Counted from the first letter of the stretch, positions 53,291 through 61,415 are shown. The stretch: DNA of 64,000 bases from Spectribacter hydrogenoxidans (GCF_031846275.1 NZ_JAVRIB010000006.1:62001-126000); one strand, 5' to 3'. Notes: a model not told the origin generated them from the sequence alone. A program made the numbers and translations.

Positions 53291-53323
53291 TTCAGGATTG
53301 GTTCAGGCGCCCCGGGACAGAGT
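53291..53323 (+). promoter_or_regulatory. Direct-repeat promoter of the 98-aa exported protein
   Basis: TTCAG (53291-53295), GATTGG, TTCAG (53302-53306), then 11 bases and CAGAGT (53318-53323) as a weak -10. The repeat, its 11-bp period and the 11-base distance match the two sites around 11.6 kb. The second TTCAG ends 78 bases before the start codon, the same distance as at the glycine-zipper gene. Confidence 0.55.
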
Positions 53324-53383
53324 GATCCCGTCCGGTGAATACCGGCAACGTTCGATCAACCTCTTCCCCAAGGAGAATGCGAT

Positions 53384-53680
53384 ATGCGACTCATTACCGT
53401 GACAATGCTTGGCCTGGGCCTCATGAGCGGCCAGGCGATGGCCGATCTGAACTCGCGCACCGGCGCTGGCGCCGGCGTGGGCCTCGGACTTGGTGTGGGC
53501 AACCTGGTGCAGCTGGACGCCAACGCTGGTGCCCGGGTCGACCAGGAACTGGAGACCCGTCGTGAAGATCGCCGGGCTGCGCCGCAGGGCCGAGTGAATG
53601 CCGAGGCGCAGGCTGCCGGCCAGGCCCGGACGGGCACGCCCCAGCGTGGCGGGCTACTGAACGGGCTCCTCGGCCTCTGA
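53384..53680 (+). CDS. Small exported protein of unknown function (98 aa)
   Basis: No family recognised. A signal peptide ends at SGQAMADLN. The mature part begins with a Gly-rich stretch, TGAGAGVGLGLGVGN, reminiscent of glycine zippers. An Arg/Glu/Ala-rich polar helix and a hydrophobic end, GGLLNGLLGL, follow. AAGGAG lies well placed before ATG at 53384. The upstream direct repeat suggests control by the PhoP-like regulator at 10.0-10.7 kb, and an intrinsic terminator closes the gene, so it is a single-gene transcript. Confidence 0.75.
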   Translation: MRLITVTMLGLGLMSGQAMADLNSRTGAGAGVGLGLGVGNLVQLDANAGARVDQELETRREDRRAAPQGRVNAEAQAAGQARTGTPQRGGLLNGLLGL

Positions 53681-53704
53681 TCCGATTCGATGGTTCGTCG
53701 AGGC

Positions 53705-53738
53705 GCGCCGGGTGGCTTGTCCGCCCGGCGCTTTTTTT
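53705..53738 (+). terminator. Intrinsic terminator after the 98-aa exported protein
   Basis: GCGCCGGG (53705-53712) pairs with CCCGGCGC (53724-53731) around an 11-nt loop, and seven T follow. This is a textbook rightward terminator. Confidence 0.85.
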
Positions 53739-53756
53739 GCGCAGGAGGCCGGACAC

Positions 53757-53782
53757 AAAAAAGCCCGGCCAGTGGCCGGGCT
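53757..53782 (-). terminator. Intrinsic terminator after the leftward coiled-coil protein gene
   Basis: On the minus strand AGCCCGGCC (53774-53782) pairs with GGCCGGGCT (53762-53770) around a 3-nt loop and is followed by a T-run complementary to AAAAAA at 53757-53762. It stands 32 bases past the stop at 53815, back to back with the opposite terminator. Confidence 0.85.
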
Positions 53783-53814
53783 GGTAATCTCGACATTGGC
53801 GCGGATCAGGGGGT

Positions 53815-54399
53815 TTACTGACCGCCGCCCGGGCCACCGCCCTGGGCAGGCGCCATCGCCTGAAGTTCGCCGCGAAGCTCCTTCATGCGGGCTAGCAGAT
53901 CGTCTGTCTTGGGATTCTGTTCGCGCATGGCCTCAAGGGTGGCGTCATTGAGCTCCTCGGCCTTGGCCTGGATTTCCGGCTTCTGCATCACCTTCTGCTG
54001 TGCCTGGCGCATCTCCTGCTGCTCGGCGCGCAGCTTGCCGATTAGCTCCTTGCGGCGGTCGTCCGCCACGTCTTCGCCGCGCAGTTCGGTGCCCATCTTC
54101 TTGATGGAGTCGCGCTTGGCCTCGACGTCATAACCCTCGCTCTTCATTTCGCTGACAACGCGATTGCGGAAGGTTTCCTGCTGTTCGGTGATATCCGGAT
54201 TCTCGGCTACCGCCTTCTTGCGGATACCCTGCAGCTCGCTGGAAACTTGGCGATATTCCTTGATCACCGACTGCATTTCCGCCTGCTGGGCGGGAGACGC
54301 GCCGGCGGGCGCCTGCTGGGCGCTGGCCAGGCCGGATATGGTGGCGCCGGCACCCAGCAGGGTAGCCGCGGCCATGGTGGTCATCTTTCGCATATTCAT
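53815..54399 (-). CDS. Exported coiled-coil protein (194 aa)
   Basis: Periplasmic helical protein with no assigned family. A signal peptide ends near GLASAQQAP. The mature chain is almost entirely charged helix, with many Gln, Glu and Lys (AEMQSVIKEYRQVSSELQGI, KLRAEQQEMRQAQQ), and ends in a Pro/Gly/Gln tail. The size and composition recall Spy/CpxP- or Skp-like periplasmic chaperones, but no LTxxQ motif is seen, so this is only a resemblance. ATG at 54399 follows AAGGA. It has its own terminator. Confidence 0.78.
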   Translation of the reverse strand: MNMRKMTTMAAATLLGAGATISGLASAQQAPAGASPAQQAEMQSVIKEYRQVSSELQGIRKKAVAENPDITEQQETFRNRVVSEMKSEGYDVEAKRDSIKKMGTELRGEDVADDRRKELIGKLRAEQQEMRQAQQKVMQKPEIQAKAEELNDATLEAMREQNPKTDDLLARMKELRGELQAMAPAQGGGPGGGQ

Positions 54400-54474
54400 G
54401 GTTAACGTCCTTGAATGAAAAGTGGGCGTTGGGCCTCGGACAGCCTTTCAGGCTATCAGTGCCCCGATGGGGGA

Positions 54475-55158
54475 TCAAAAATGTGTGGCCGAGGCCAGTC
54501 GGTCAGCCGCACGGATCGGTTCGGGCAGTCGGTATCGATGCAGACAGGCCATGACCCGGTCAATCGCGGTACGCATATCCAGCCGATGGCCCGGCGACAC
54601 GAATACTGGTGCGACCCGATTGCGGGTTCGCAGCACGGCACCGATGGCCTCATCGCCGTCACGCAAGGTGGACCAGCTGCCTCGTTCCGCCGGTACTGGC
54701 GCGTGCTCGCCAATCAGCCGGGTCTTGCCGACGCCGATGGTGGGCAGATCGGTGGCCAGGCCGATATGGCAGGCCACCCCCATCCGGCGGGGATGGGCGT
54801 AGCCATGACCGTCGCAGAGCAGCAGGTCCGGCGGCTGGCTCAAGCCCGCCAGGGCATCCAGAATCGCCGGGACTTCGCGGAACGACAGCAGCCCGGGCAC
54901 GTACGGAAACCGGGTCGGCTGTCGCACGATCTGTTGTTCCAGCACCGTCAGATCGCCAGCGTCGCATACCACCACTGCTGCGCGGGTGACTCGGCCGCCG
55001 TCCTCGAAACCGACATCCGCGCCACCGACGGTGGCGATGTCGGGGAGCCGGTTTTCCAGCCGGATGTGGCCACGCAACTCCCGCTGGAGCTGCACCGCCT
55101 GTTTGGGGTTGAGGTCCCAGCGACGTGCGGCAGCCAGCCCCGGCGCGGGCTGGCTCAG
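54475..55158 (-). CDS. nfi: Endonuclease V, probable CTG start
   Basis: Cuts one base 3' of deoxyinosine in DNA repair. Motifs: GGADVGFEDGGRVTRAAVVV (catalytic Asp), YVPGLLSFREVPAIL (catalytic Glu), LLLCDGHGYAHPRRMGVA (catalytic Asp), IGVGKTRLIG and FVSPGHRLD. The first ATG/GTG/TTG in frame is GTG at 55095 (206 aa). Yet the codons upstream read RWDLNPKQAVQLQRELRG, matching the conserved EndoV N-terminus. Extending to CTG at 55158, which overlaps the upstream TGA, gives 227 aa, close to the E. coli 223. If CTG is not used, take 55095. Confidence 0.85.
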   Translation of the reverse strand: MSQPAPGLAAARRWDLNPKQAVQLQRELRGHIRLENRLPDIATVGGADVGFEDGGRVTRAAVVVCDAGDLTVLEQQIVRQPTRFPYVPGLLSFREVPAILDALAGLSQPPDLLLCDGHGYAHPRRMGVACHIGLATDLPTIGVGKTRLIGEHAPVPAERGSWSTLRDGDEAIGAVLRTRNRVAPVFVSPGHRLDMRTAIDRVMACLHRYRLPEPIRAADRLASATHF

Positions 55159-55439
55159 AAGCGGTCCCGGGCCCGGGAAATGGCGTGTTTCAGGCTGTCC
55201 CAGGCGTGTTCGGCACCCTGACGGATATCGTCGAAGGCGGCCTCGCTGGCGTCCCGTGCCTTGGTCAACTGACTTTCGGCCTTGTCGCGCTGTTCGCGCA
55301 AGTCCTTCATGTAATCCTCGTACTGATACCGGACATCATCCGAGGCCTGTCCGGCCTTTTCCTTGAGCCGGTCGATTTCCGCGTTGACCTCGTCGATCTT
55401 GCTCTTGATGCGGTTGATCCATTCATCACGTGTGGACAT
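55155..55439 (-). CDS. sll1863-like stress-response coiled-coil protein
   Basis: A 94-aa soluble helical protein: MSTRDEWINRIKSKIDEVNA, EIDRLKEKAGQASDDVRYQY, EDYMKDLREQRDKAESQL and a C-terminal ISRARDRF. This composition and length match the small apolipoprotein-like sll1863 family of stress proteins, whose molecular role is unknown. It lies immediately upstream of nfi and may couple its translation by a CTG-TGA overlap. Confidence 0.78.
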   Translation of the reverse strand: MSTRDEWINRIKSKIDEVNAEIDRLKEKAGQASDDVRYQYEDYMKDLREQRDKAESQLTKARDASEAAFDDIRQGAEHAWDSLKHAISRARDRF

Positions 55440-55496
55440 TGCGGTGCGTCCTGTTGTTGAGTGACGCTCGGACGCTGTGGGGCAGCCGCGCGGTTT

Positions 55497-55991
55497 TCAA
55501 GTTTCCGGCGGTGCGTCCCGGGCCTCGACCAGGGCGGCCATCGCGGTCAGAGTCTCGCGGCTGACGTGGTGCTCGATGCCCTCGGCGTCCTGCCGGGCGG
55601 CCTGCTCGGGCACGCCGATGGCGCGCAGGAAGCGCAGCACCACCAGATGGCGGCGGCGCGAGGTTTCGGCCATGCGGCGGCCGCGGTCGGTGAGGAAGAT
55701 GGCGCGGTAGGGTTCGCTGTGAACCAGATCGCGTTCACCCAGCCGGCGGATCATCTTGCCCACCGTGGCCTGGGTAACCGCCATGCGCTGGGCCAGTTCG
55801 ACGGCACGGGCCTCGCCCTTGGCGTCGATCAGGTCGGCGATCAGTTCCACGTAATCCTCGATCAGCTCGGTCTCGTGGGCCTTGCGTACATGGGCGTGCT
55901 GACGGGCGTGGGCCTCCGGGGAGAGCATTTCGCCCGGGCTGTCCGGCGAACTGACGTGTTCCAGCGAGTGCGGCACGGATTTTTCAGCCAT
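55497..55991 (-). CDS. mntR: Manganese-responsive DtxR-family regulator MntR
   Basis: A 164-aa metal-dependent repressor, typically controlling Mn2+ import and export. It has a longer acidic/His-rich N-terminus (EMLSPEAHARQHAHVRKAHE) like E. coli MntR. The winged helix LIEDYVELIADLIDAKGEAR, VTQATVGKMIRRLGERDLV, and the metal-site region RHLVVLRFLRAIGVPE with GIEHHVSRETL follow. No mntH or mntP transporter lies beside it. It ends 57 bases upstream of the sll1863-like gene. Confidence 0.9.
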   Translation of the reverse strand: MAEKSVPHSLEHVSSPDSPGEMLSPEAHARQHAHVRKAHETELIEDYVELIADLIDAKGEARAVELAQRMAVTQATVGKMIRRLGERDLVHSEPYRAIFLTDRGRRMAETSRRRHLVVLRFLRAIGVPEQAARQDAEGIEHHVSRETLTAMAALVEARDAPPET

Positions 55992-56059
55992 GGAAACGGG
56001 GCTCGCGAAGACCGTCGCTACCGCGACAATGACCGCCAGTTTGCCATAGCGGACCGTTG

Positions 56060-56887
56060 TCAGCCGGCCCCGGCCCGTAGCTGACGCAGGACCGGGGCGG
56101 TGTCCGGGCGCAGGCCGCGCCAGCGATGGAAGGATTCCGCCGCCTGTTCCACCAGCATGCCGAGGCCGTCACAGGTGGCGGCCGCACCCTGGCGGCGGGC
56201 CCAGTCCTGGAAGGCGTCCGAGGCCGCCCCGTAGACCATGTCATAGGCCGTGGCGTCGGCTGCCAGCAGGTTAGGCGGCAATTCCGGCAGAGCGCCCGCC
56301 AGCCCGGCCGAGGTGGCGTTGACCAGCAGATGCACCGGTTCGATCCTGGCCAGTCCGGGAAACCCGATACCCCGGACCGGGCCCTGTGTGGCAAAACGCG
56401 CGGCCATGGCAACCGCCTTGTCGGGAGTCCGGTTGGCGATGATCAGACTGGCCGGTTCGGCCGCCAGCAGCGGGCCGATTACCCCCTGGGCGGCACCGCC
56501 GGCGCCCAGGATCAGCAGGCGGCGACCGACCAGCGGCAGGCCGCGATTTTGCTGCAGGTCCCGCAACAGGCCGGCGCCGTCGGTGTTGTCGCCCTCGATC
56601 CGGCCCGCCTCATGCGCGATCAGGGTATTGACGGCCCCGGCCGCATGGGCCCGGTCGCTGAGCCGGTCGGCGAAATCGGCGGCGTCCAGCTTGAACGGCA
56701 CGGTGACGTTGAGACCGCGCCCGCCCGCCTCGAAGAAGGCCCGGGCGGTGGCGGCAAAGGCGTCGGGTTCGGCCGGCAGGCGGTCGTACTGCATGGCTTG
56801 GCTGGTCTGGGCCGCGAACGCGGCATGAATATCCGGTGACAGTGAATGGGCTACCGGATTGCCGATTACCGCGTAGCGGTCGGTCAT
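56060..56887 (-). CDS. aroE: Shikimate dehydrogenase
   Basis: NADPH-dependent reduction of 3-dehydroshikimate in aromatic amino acid synthesis. It is 275 aa. YAVIGNPVAHSLSPDIHAAF binds shikimate, NVTVPFKLDA holds the catalytic Lys, NTDGAGLLRDL carries the Asp, and ILGAGGAAQGVIGPLL plus NRTPDKA form the NADP site. ATG at 56887 overlaps the hemB stop by four bases; an upstream extension is not supported. It is the second gene of a hemB-aroE pair. Confidence 0.96.
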   Translation of the reverse strand: MTDRYAVIGNPVAHSLSPDIHAAFAAQTSQAMQYDRLPAEPDAFAATARAFFEAGGRGLNVTVPFKLDAADFADRLSDRAHAAGAVNTLIAHEAGRIEGDNTDGAGLLRDLQQNRGLPLVGRRLLILGAGGAAQGVIGPLLAAEPASLIIANRTPDKAVAMAARFATQGPVRGIGFPGLARIEPVHLLVNATSAGLAGALPELPPNLLAADATAYDMVYGAASDAFQDWARRQGAAATCDGLGMLVEQAAESFHRWRGLRPDTAPVLRQLRAGAG

Positions 56888-57897
56888 GGCGCGCCGGCGT
56901 CGGCCAGCCACTGGGCCGCGTCGACCGCGAAGTAGGTCAGCACGCCGTCGGCGCCGGCCCGCTTGAAGGCGGTCAGGCACTCCAGCACGGCCTTGCGCTC
57001 TTCCAGCCAGCCGTTGGCAGCCGCGGCCTTGAGCATGGCGTATTCGCCGGAGACCTGATACGCGAAGGTGGGCACGCCGAACGTGGTTTTCACGCGATGC
57101 ACGATGTCCAGATAGGGCAGGCCGGGCTTGACCATCACCATGTCGGCGCCTTCGTCCAGGTCGAGGGCTACCTCGCGCAGTGCTTCGTCGCCGTTGCTTA
57201 CCGGCATCTGATAGGTGTGCTTGTCGCCGCCGCCCAGATTGCCGGCCGAGCCCACCGCTTCCCGGAAAGGGCCGTACAGGTCCGATGCGTATTTCGCGGC
57301 ATAGGACAGGATCAGCGTGTTGACGTGGCCGTCGGTCTCCAGCGCGTCGCGGATAGCGCCGATGCGGCCGTCCATCATGTCGGACGGGGATACCATGTCG
57401 GCGCCGGCCGCGGCATGGGCGCGGGCCTGGGCCACCAGTTGTGCCACCGTGGGGTCGTTGACCACGTAACCGCTTTCGTCCAGCAGGCCGTCCTGGCCGT
57501 GGCTGGTGTATGGGTCGAGTGCGACGTCGGTGATCACGCCCAGCTCGGGGAAGGCCCGCTTGAGCCGGCGGATGGCCTCGGGCACCAGACCGTCGGGATT
57601 GGCGGCCTCGGCGCCGTCCGGCGTCTTGCGGGCCGGGTCGATCACCGGGAACAGCACCAGCGCCGGCACGCCGGCGGCCACCGCGCGTTCCGCCTCCGAC
57701 AGCAGGCCGTCGAGCGTATGTCGCCGTACACCCGGCATGGCGGCCACGTCGACCGGTTCGCCCTCGGTAATAAACACGGGGTAGATCAGGTCATCTGTGG
57801 TCAGGCCCTGTTCGCGGGTGAGGCGACGGGCAAAGGCGCTGGCGCGGGTGCGCCGGAGACGGGTCTGCGGGTAGCGTCCGGGAAAGGCCTGGACCAT
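56884..57897 (-). CDS. hemB: Delta-aminolevulinic acid dehydratase (porphobilinogen synthase)
   Basis: Condenses two 5-aminolevulinate molecules to porphobilinogen in haem synthesis. It is 337 aa. The Schiff-base lysines lie in SYAAKYASDLYGPFREA and MVMVKPGLPYLD. The metal loop reads TDVALDPYTSHGQDGLL: the three zinc cysteines of E. coli-type enzymes are replaced, so this is the magnesium-dependent form, as in Pseudomonas. AGGAG precedes ATG at 57897. It is divergent from arsS. Confidence 0.97.
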   Translation of the reverse strand: MVQAFPGRYPQTRLRRTRASAFARRLTREQGLTTDDLIYPVFITEGEPVDVAAMPGVRRHTLDGLLSEAERAVAAGVPALVLFPVIDPARKTPDGAEAANPDGLVPEAIRRLKRAFPELGVITDVALDPYTSHGQDGLLDESGYVVNDPTVAQLVAQARAHAAAGADMVSPSDMMDGRIGAIRDALETDGHVNTLILSYAAKYASDLYGPFREAVGSAGNLGGGDKHTYQMPVSNGDEALREVALDLDEGADMVMVKPGLPYLDIVHRVKTTFGVPTFAYQVSGEYAMLKAAAANGWLEERKAVLECLTAFKRAGADGVLTYFAVDAAQWLADAGAP

Positions 57898-57927
57898 ATT
57901 GCTTGCTCCTGCGGCGGGCGCGGCGCG

Positions 57928-57933
57928 AGTATA
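57928..57933 (-). promoter_or_regulatory. candidate -10 of hemB
   Basis: TATACT on the minus strand, about 31 bases before the hemB ATG, sits in the block CCTTGATATACTCGCGCC, which differs by one base from the block at the hydroxy-acid oxidase start (1049-1066). No good -35 is visible. Confidence 0.4.
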
Positions 57934-57977
57934 TCAAGGGCGGGTCGGAAACCCGTCCGGTGACAATCGAGGCTTTG

Positions 57978-58940
57978 ATGCGAGATACCCAACCGCTGTT
58001 TCAGCAGACCAATTTCCCGGCCCTGCGGCGTACCCGGCTCGAGACGCTGCAGATGAACCTGGGCTACCTGTGCAATCTGGCCTGTACCCACTGTCACGTG
58101 GCGGCCGGGCCCCGGCGCACCGAGTTGATGGACCGCGAGACCATGGATGTGGCGCTGGCATTCATCCGCCGCCAGTCCATCGGCACGCTGGACGTGACCG
58201 GCGGCTCGCCCGAGATGAACCCGCATTTCGAGTACCTGATGCGCGAGGCCAGCGCACTGGGTACCCACCTGATGGACCGTTGCAATCCCACCATCATCGA
58301 GGAGCCGGGCTACGAATGGGTGCCGGACCTGCTGGCCGAACTGCAGGTGGAGGTGGTTGCCTCGCTGCCCTGCTACACCTCCGACAATGTCGATCAGCAA
58401 CGCGGCAAGGGCGTGTTCGAGGCCAGCATCAAGGCTCTTCGGAAGCTCAACGAGCGCGGTTACGGCCATCCCGGCTCCGGGCTGCAACTGAATCTGGTCT
58501 ACAACCCCGCCGGCCCCACGCTGCCGCCGCCGCAGGAACAGCTTCAGGCGGATTACAAACAGTTTCTGGGCGACGAGTTCGGTATCGTGTTCAACCAGCT
58601 GTTCACGCTGGCCAATATGCCGATCAAGCGTTTCGGCAGCATCCTGCTGTCCAGGGGGCAGTTCAGCGATTACATGGCGCTGTTGCACGAATCCCACCGC
58701 GCCGAGAATGCGCGCAACGTGATGTGCCGCAGTCTGGTAAGCGTCGACTATCGCGGATACGTCTACGATTGCGACTTCAACCAGATGCTGGACATGCCGC
58801 TGGGCGCGACGAACCGGCCGCGCACCCATCTGCGCGATTTGCTTGACACTGGCTTCGACGGCAAGCCGATCGCTGTGGCCGACCACTGCTACGGTTGCAC
58901 CGCGGGGCAGGGTTCATCGTGCGGCGGGGCCCTGAACTGA
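57978..58940 (+). CDS. arsS: ArsS-like radical SAM protein (arsenosugar biosynthesis)
   Basis: A 320-aa radical SAM enzyme; family members join a dimethylated arsenical to the 5'-deoxyadenosyl group to make arsenosugar precursors. The SAM cluster motif CX3CX2C is at Cys32, 36 and 39 in LGYLCNLACTHCH, followed by DVTGGSPEMNPHF. The C-terminal auxiliary-cluster signature CYGCTAGQGSSCGG is complete with Cys codons and no in-frame TGA. ATG at 57978 has GAGG upstream; the frame is open to 57903. The arsM-like gene follows by 36 bases. Confidence 0.88.
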   Translation: MRDTQPLFQQTNFPALRRTRLETLQMNLGYLCNLACTHCHVAAGPRRTELMDRETMDVALAFIRRQSIGTLDVTGGSPEMNPHFEYLMREASALGTHLMDRCNPTIIEEPGYEWVPDLLAELQVEVVASLPCYTSDNVDQQRGKGVFEASIKALRKLNERGYGHPGSGLQLNLVYNPAGPTLPPPQEQLQADYKQFLGDEFGIVFNQLFTLANMPIKRFGSILLSRGQFSDYMALLHESHRAENARNVMCRSLVSVDYRGYVYDCDFNQMLDMPLGATNRPRTHLRDLLDTGFDGKPIAVADHCYGCTAGQGSSCGGALN

Positions 58941-58976
58941 TCACCGGCGCGTGACTGCCAACAAAGGAAGACGACC

Positions 58977-60089
58977 ATGAGCACAGCCAGCGTTGTCGAG
59001 CGTTACACCCAAGGGGCGCAGGCCCGGGAAGAGGCTTTATGCTGCCCGGTGGACTACGACCGTAGCCTGCTGGAAATGCTGCCGCTCGAGATCGTCGAGC
59101 GCGACTACGGCTGCGGCGATCCCTCGCGGTACGTGCAGACAGGGGATACCGTGCTGGATCTGGGTTCCGGTGGCGGCAAGATCTGCTACATGGCAGCCCA
59201 GCTGGTGGGCGAGCAGGGCCATGTCATCGGCGTCGACATGAACGACGAGATGCTGGCTCTGGCCCGCCGCCATCAGGCTGACATGGCCCGGAAGCTGGGC
59301 GGTGACCGGGTGACCTTCCACAAGGGCCGTATTCAGGATCTCGCGCTCGATCTGGCCGACACCGAGGCCTTTCTCGCCGATCGGAGGGTGGCCGACACCA
59401 ATGATCTGCTGGCGCTGGAAGCTCATCAGGACCAGCAGCGCCTGTCCCGGCCGCTGATTGCCGATGCCAGCGTCGATCTGGTCATCTCCAACTGCGTGCT
59501 CAATCTGGTGGCTGAGCGCGACCGCCGGCAGATGATCGACGAGATCTTCCGGGTACTGCGTCCGGGCGGCCGGGTGGCCATTTCCGATATCGTGGCCGAC
59601 CGGCCGATCCCCGAGGCGTTGAAGCGGGACCCGCAGCTCTGGAGTGGCTGTATCTCCGGTGCATTCCACGAAGCGGCTTTTCTGGAGGCGTTCGCGGCAG
59701 CCGGGTTCCATGGTGTGGCTTATGACAAGTGGCAGAACGAGCCCTGGCAGGTGGTTGACGGCATCGAGTTCCGCTCGGTCACGCTGGTGGCTACCAGGGG
59801 CTCGACGCAGGCCGAGCGCGACGCCGGCCAGGCGGTGCTCTATCGCGGCCCCTACCAGGCCGTCACCGACGAGCGCGGCCACACCTTTCCCCGCGGGCGG
59901 CGGCTGGCGGTCAGCGACCGCGATTTCGAGCGGCTGACCGGCGGCGCCTACGGCGAGGATTTCGTCGGCATCATGCCGGGTCAGCCGCAGGATGCGCCCT
60001 GGACGCTGGTTCACGGCATCGCGCGCCCGCCCGGTCCGGCCGGCAGTGATGGTCATACGGATGGCAAATCGGGGCGCGGCTGCTGTTAA
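58977..60089 (+). CDS. arsM: ArsM-like arsenite S-adenosylmethionine methyltransferase
   Basis: A 370-aa SAM methyltransferase. Motif I DLGSGGGKICYMAA is at about 61-74. The arsenite-binding cysteines of ArsM are visible as Cys46 (YGCGDPS), Cys173 (SNCVLNL) and Cys225 (GCISGAF), plus a CC pair at 22-23. A C-terminal region (about 270-370) has GPYQAVTDERGHTFPRG and ends in a Cys-Cys tail, as in many ArsM proteins. The AAGGAAG site fits ATG at 58977. With arsS it would methylate arsenite and convert it to an arsenosugar-type product. Confidence 0.88.
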   Translation: MSTASVVERYTQGAQAREEALCCPVDYDRSLLEMLPLEIVERDYGCGDPSRYVQTGDTVLDLGSGGGKICYMAAQLVGEQGHVIGVDMNDEMLALARRHQADMARKLGGDRVTFHKGRIQDLALDLADTEAFLADRRVADTNDLLALEAHQDQQRLSRPLIADASVDLVISNCVLNLVAERDRRQMIDEIFRVLRPGGRVAISDIVADRPIPEALKRDPQLWSGCISGAFHEAAFLEAFAAAGFHGVAYDKWQNEPWQVVDGIEFRSVTLVATRGSTQAERDAGQAVLYRGPYQAVTDERGHTFPRGRRLAVSDRDFERLTGGAYGEDFVGIMPGQPQDAPWTLVHGIARPPGPAGSDGHTDGKSGRGCC

Positions 60090-60134
60090 GCTACGCTCCC
60101 ATGACGGACTCCACTGCCGCCCTGAGCCGGTTCC

Positions 60135-60698
60135 ATGGCTGACAACGCACAGCTAGCACAATGGCTGCAAGCGGTTGGCCGTGGTGACGAACAGGCCTTT
60201 CAGAGCCTGTATCGGGCGACTTCCGCGCATCTCTATTCCCTGCTGCTCCGTATGTTGCGCAACGAGGAGCGGGCACAGGATGCGTTGCAGGACACCTTCG
60301 TCAAGGTATGGAAGAAATCGCATACCTACTCCCCGGATCGGGGGTCACCGCTGACCTGGCTGTTGTCGGTGGCCCGCTACAGGGCACTGGACATGCTTCG
60401 GCGCCAGCGGCCGGAAACCGGCATGCCGGAAGATCCGGACATCGAGGCGCTACTGCTGGTGGACGAGAACTCGCCCGGACCACAGGACGAGAACGTCACC
60501 GAGGAGGCGCTGGCGGCGGTGCGGACATGCTTGGGCACATTACAGGCGGATCAGCGTCGTAGTGTCATTCTGGCCTACTACGAAGGGCTGACCCATCAGG
60601 AATTGGCGGCACGCCTCGGGGCGCCGCTGGGAACCGTCAAGAGCTGGGTACGACGCGGGCTGATGCGCCTGCGCGAATGCCTGGTGGAAAACCGTTAG
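60135..60698 (+). CDS. ECF-family RNA polymerase sigma factor (first copy)
   Basis: A 187-aa sigma factor with regions 2 and 4. Region 2 includes ALQDTFVKVWKKSHTY and LTWLLSVARYRALDMLRRQR (-10 recognition). Region 4 includes RSVILAYYEGLTHQELAARL and GAPLGTVKSWVRRGLMRLRECL (-35 recognition). It resembles the SigK/RskA-linked ECF groups. Its stop directly abuts the start of an RskA-like anti-sigma gene. A paralogous pair follows downstream. Target promoters were not identified. Confidence 0.93.
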   Translation: MADNAQLAQWLQAVGRGDEQAFQSLYRATSAHLYSLLLRMLRNEERAQDALQDTFVKVWKKSHTYSPDRGSPLTWLLSVARYRALDMLRRQRPETGMPEDPDIEALLLVDENSPGPQDENVTEEALAAVRTCLGTLQADQRRSVILAYYEGLTHQELAARLGAPLGTVKSWVRRGLMRLRECLVENR

Positions 60699-61415
60699 AT
60701 GAGCGATCACGAGCCACAACCCGAGGATACGCGCGCCGCCGAGTACGTGCTGGGCACACTCGACGCCGAGCAGCGTGTGGCCGTCGACATGGCTCTGCAG
60801 GCCGGCGACGAGTCGCTGGCGCGCGAGATCGCCTGGTGGGAGCAGCGCCTGGGCCAGCTCGGGCTGGAGCTCGAGCCGGTAGCTCCGCCGGCCTACGTGT
60901 GGTCGCGCATCGCGCTTGGCGCCGGCATCAGCCGTCCGTCGGCCGGAGAGCGGCGCCGTCGCGGGCGGCGTCTCTGGCAGGGGCTTGCCACGGCCGCCAG
61001 CCTGGCCGCGGTCGCGCTGGCGCTGGTTCTGGTGCTCGGCCCGAATCGGCCGGGGGTCGATCGCGATGCACCGACCTACGCCAGCGTCATCCGTGACGAG
61101 CCCACCGGCGCCGGCTGGCTGGTGACGACGGCCGGTGGCGGTGACCGGCTCGAAGTCACCGCCCTGCGCGGCTATCCGACCGACGCCGACCACTCGCTGC
61201 AACTCTGGCTGCTGCCCGAGGCGGGTAATCCGATTCCCCTTGGTCTGATGCCGCAGGCCGGGCGCCACGAGATGGGCTTGCCGCCACAAGCGGCCGATGC
61301 GCTGTCGGCCGCGGCCAAGCTGGCGGTCTCCCTGGAACCGGCCGGCGGTTCGCCCACCGGACAGCCCACCGGGGAAGTACTCTGGGTCGAACCGCTGACC
61401 GGGCAGCCCGGCTAG
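60699..61415 (+). CDS. RskA-like anti-sigma factor (first copy)
   Basis: A 238-aa inner-membrane anti-sigma factor. The N-terminal sigma-binding part AAEYVLGTLDAEQRVAVDMAL lacks a zinc HX3CX2C motif. One TM helix (LATAASLAAVALALVLVLG) is followed by an RskA-type periplasmic domain with GWLVTTAGGGDRLEVTALRG, LQLWLLPEAGNPIPLGL and SLEPAGGSPTGQPTGEVLW. It would hold the preceding sigma factor at the membrane until released. ATG immediately follows the sigma-factor stop. Confidence 0.9.
   Translation: MSDHEPQPEDTRAAEYVLGTLDAEQRVAVDMALQAGDESLAREIAWWEQRLGQLGLELEPVAPPAYVWSRIALGAGISRPSAGERRRRGRRLWQGLATAASLAAVALALVLVLGPNRPGVDRDAPTYASVIRDEPTGAGWLVTTAGGGDRLEVTALRGYPTDADHSLQLWLLPEAGNPIPLGLMPQAGRHEMGLPPQAADALSAAAKLAVSLEPAGGSPTGQPTGEVLWVEPLTGQPG

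Noticed and set aside
58860..58940. Possible selenocysteine version of ArsS
   Set aside because: The C-terminal signature has Cys codons throughout and no in-frame TGA, so it is the cysteine form.
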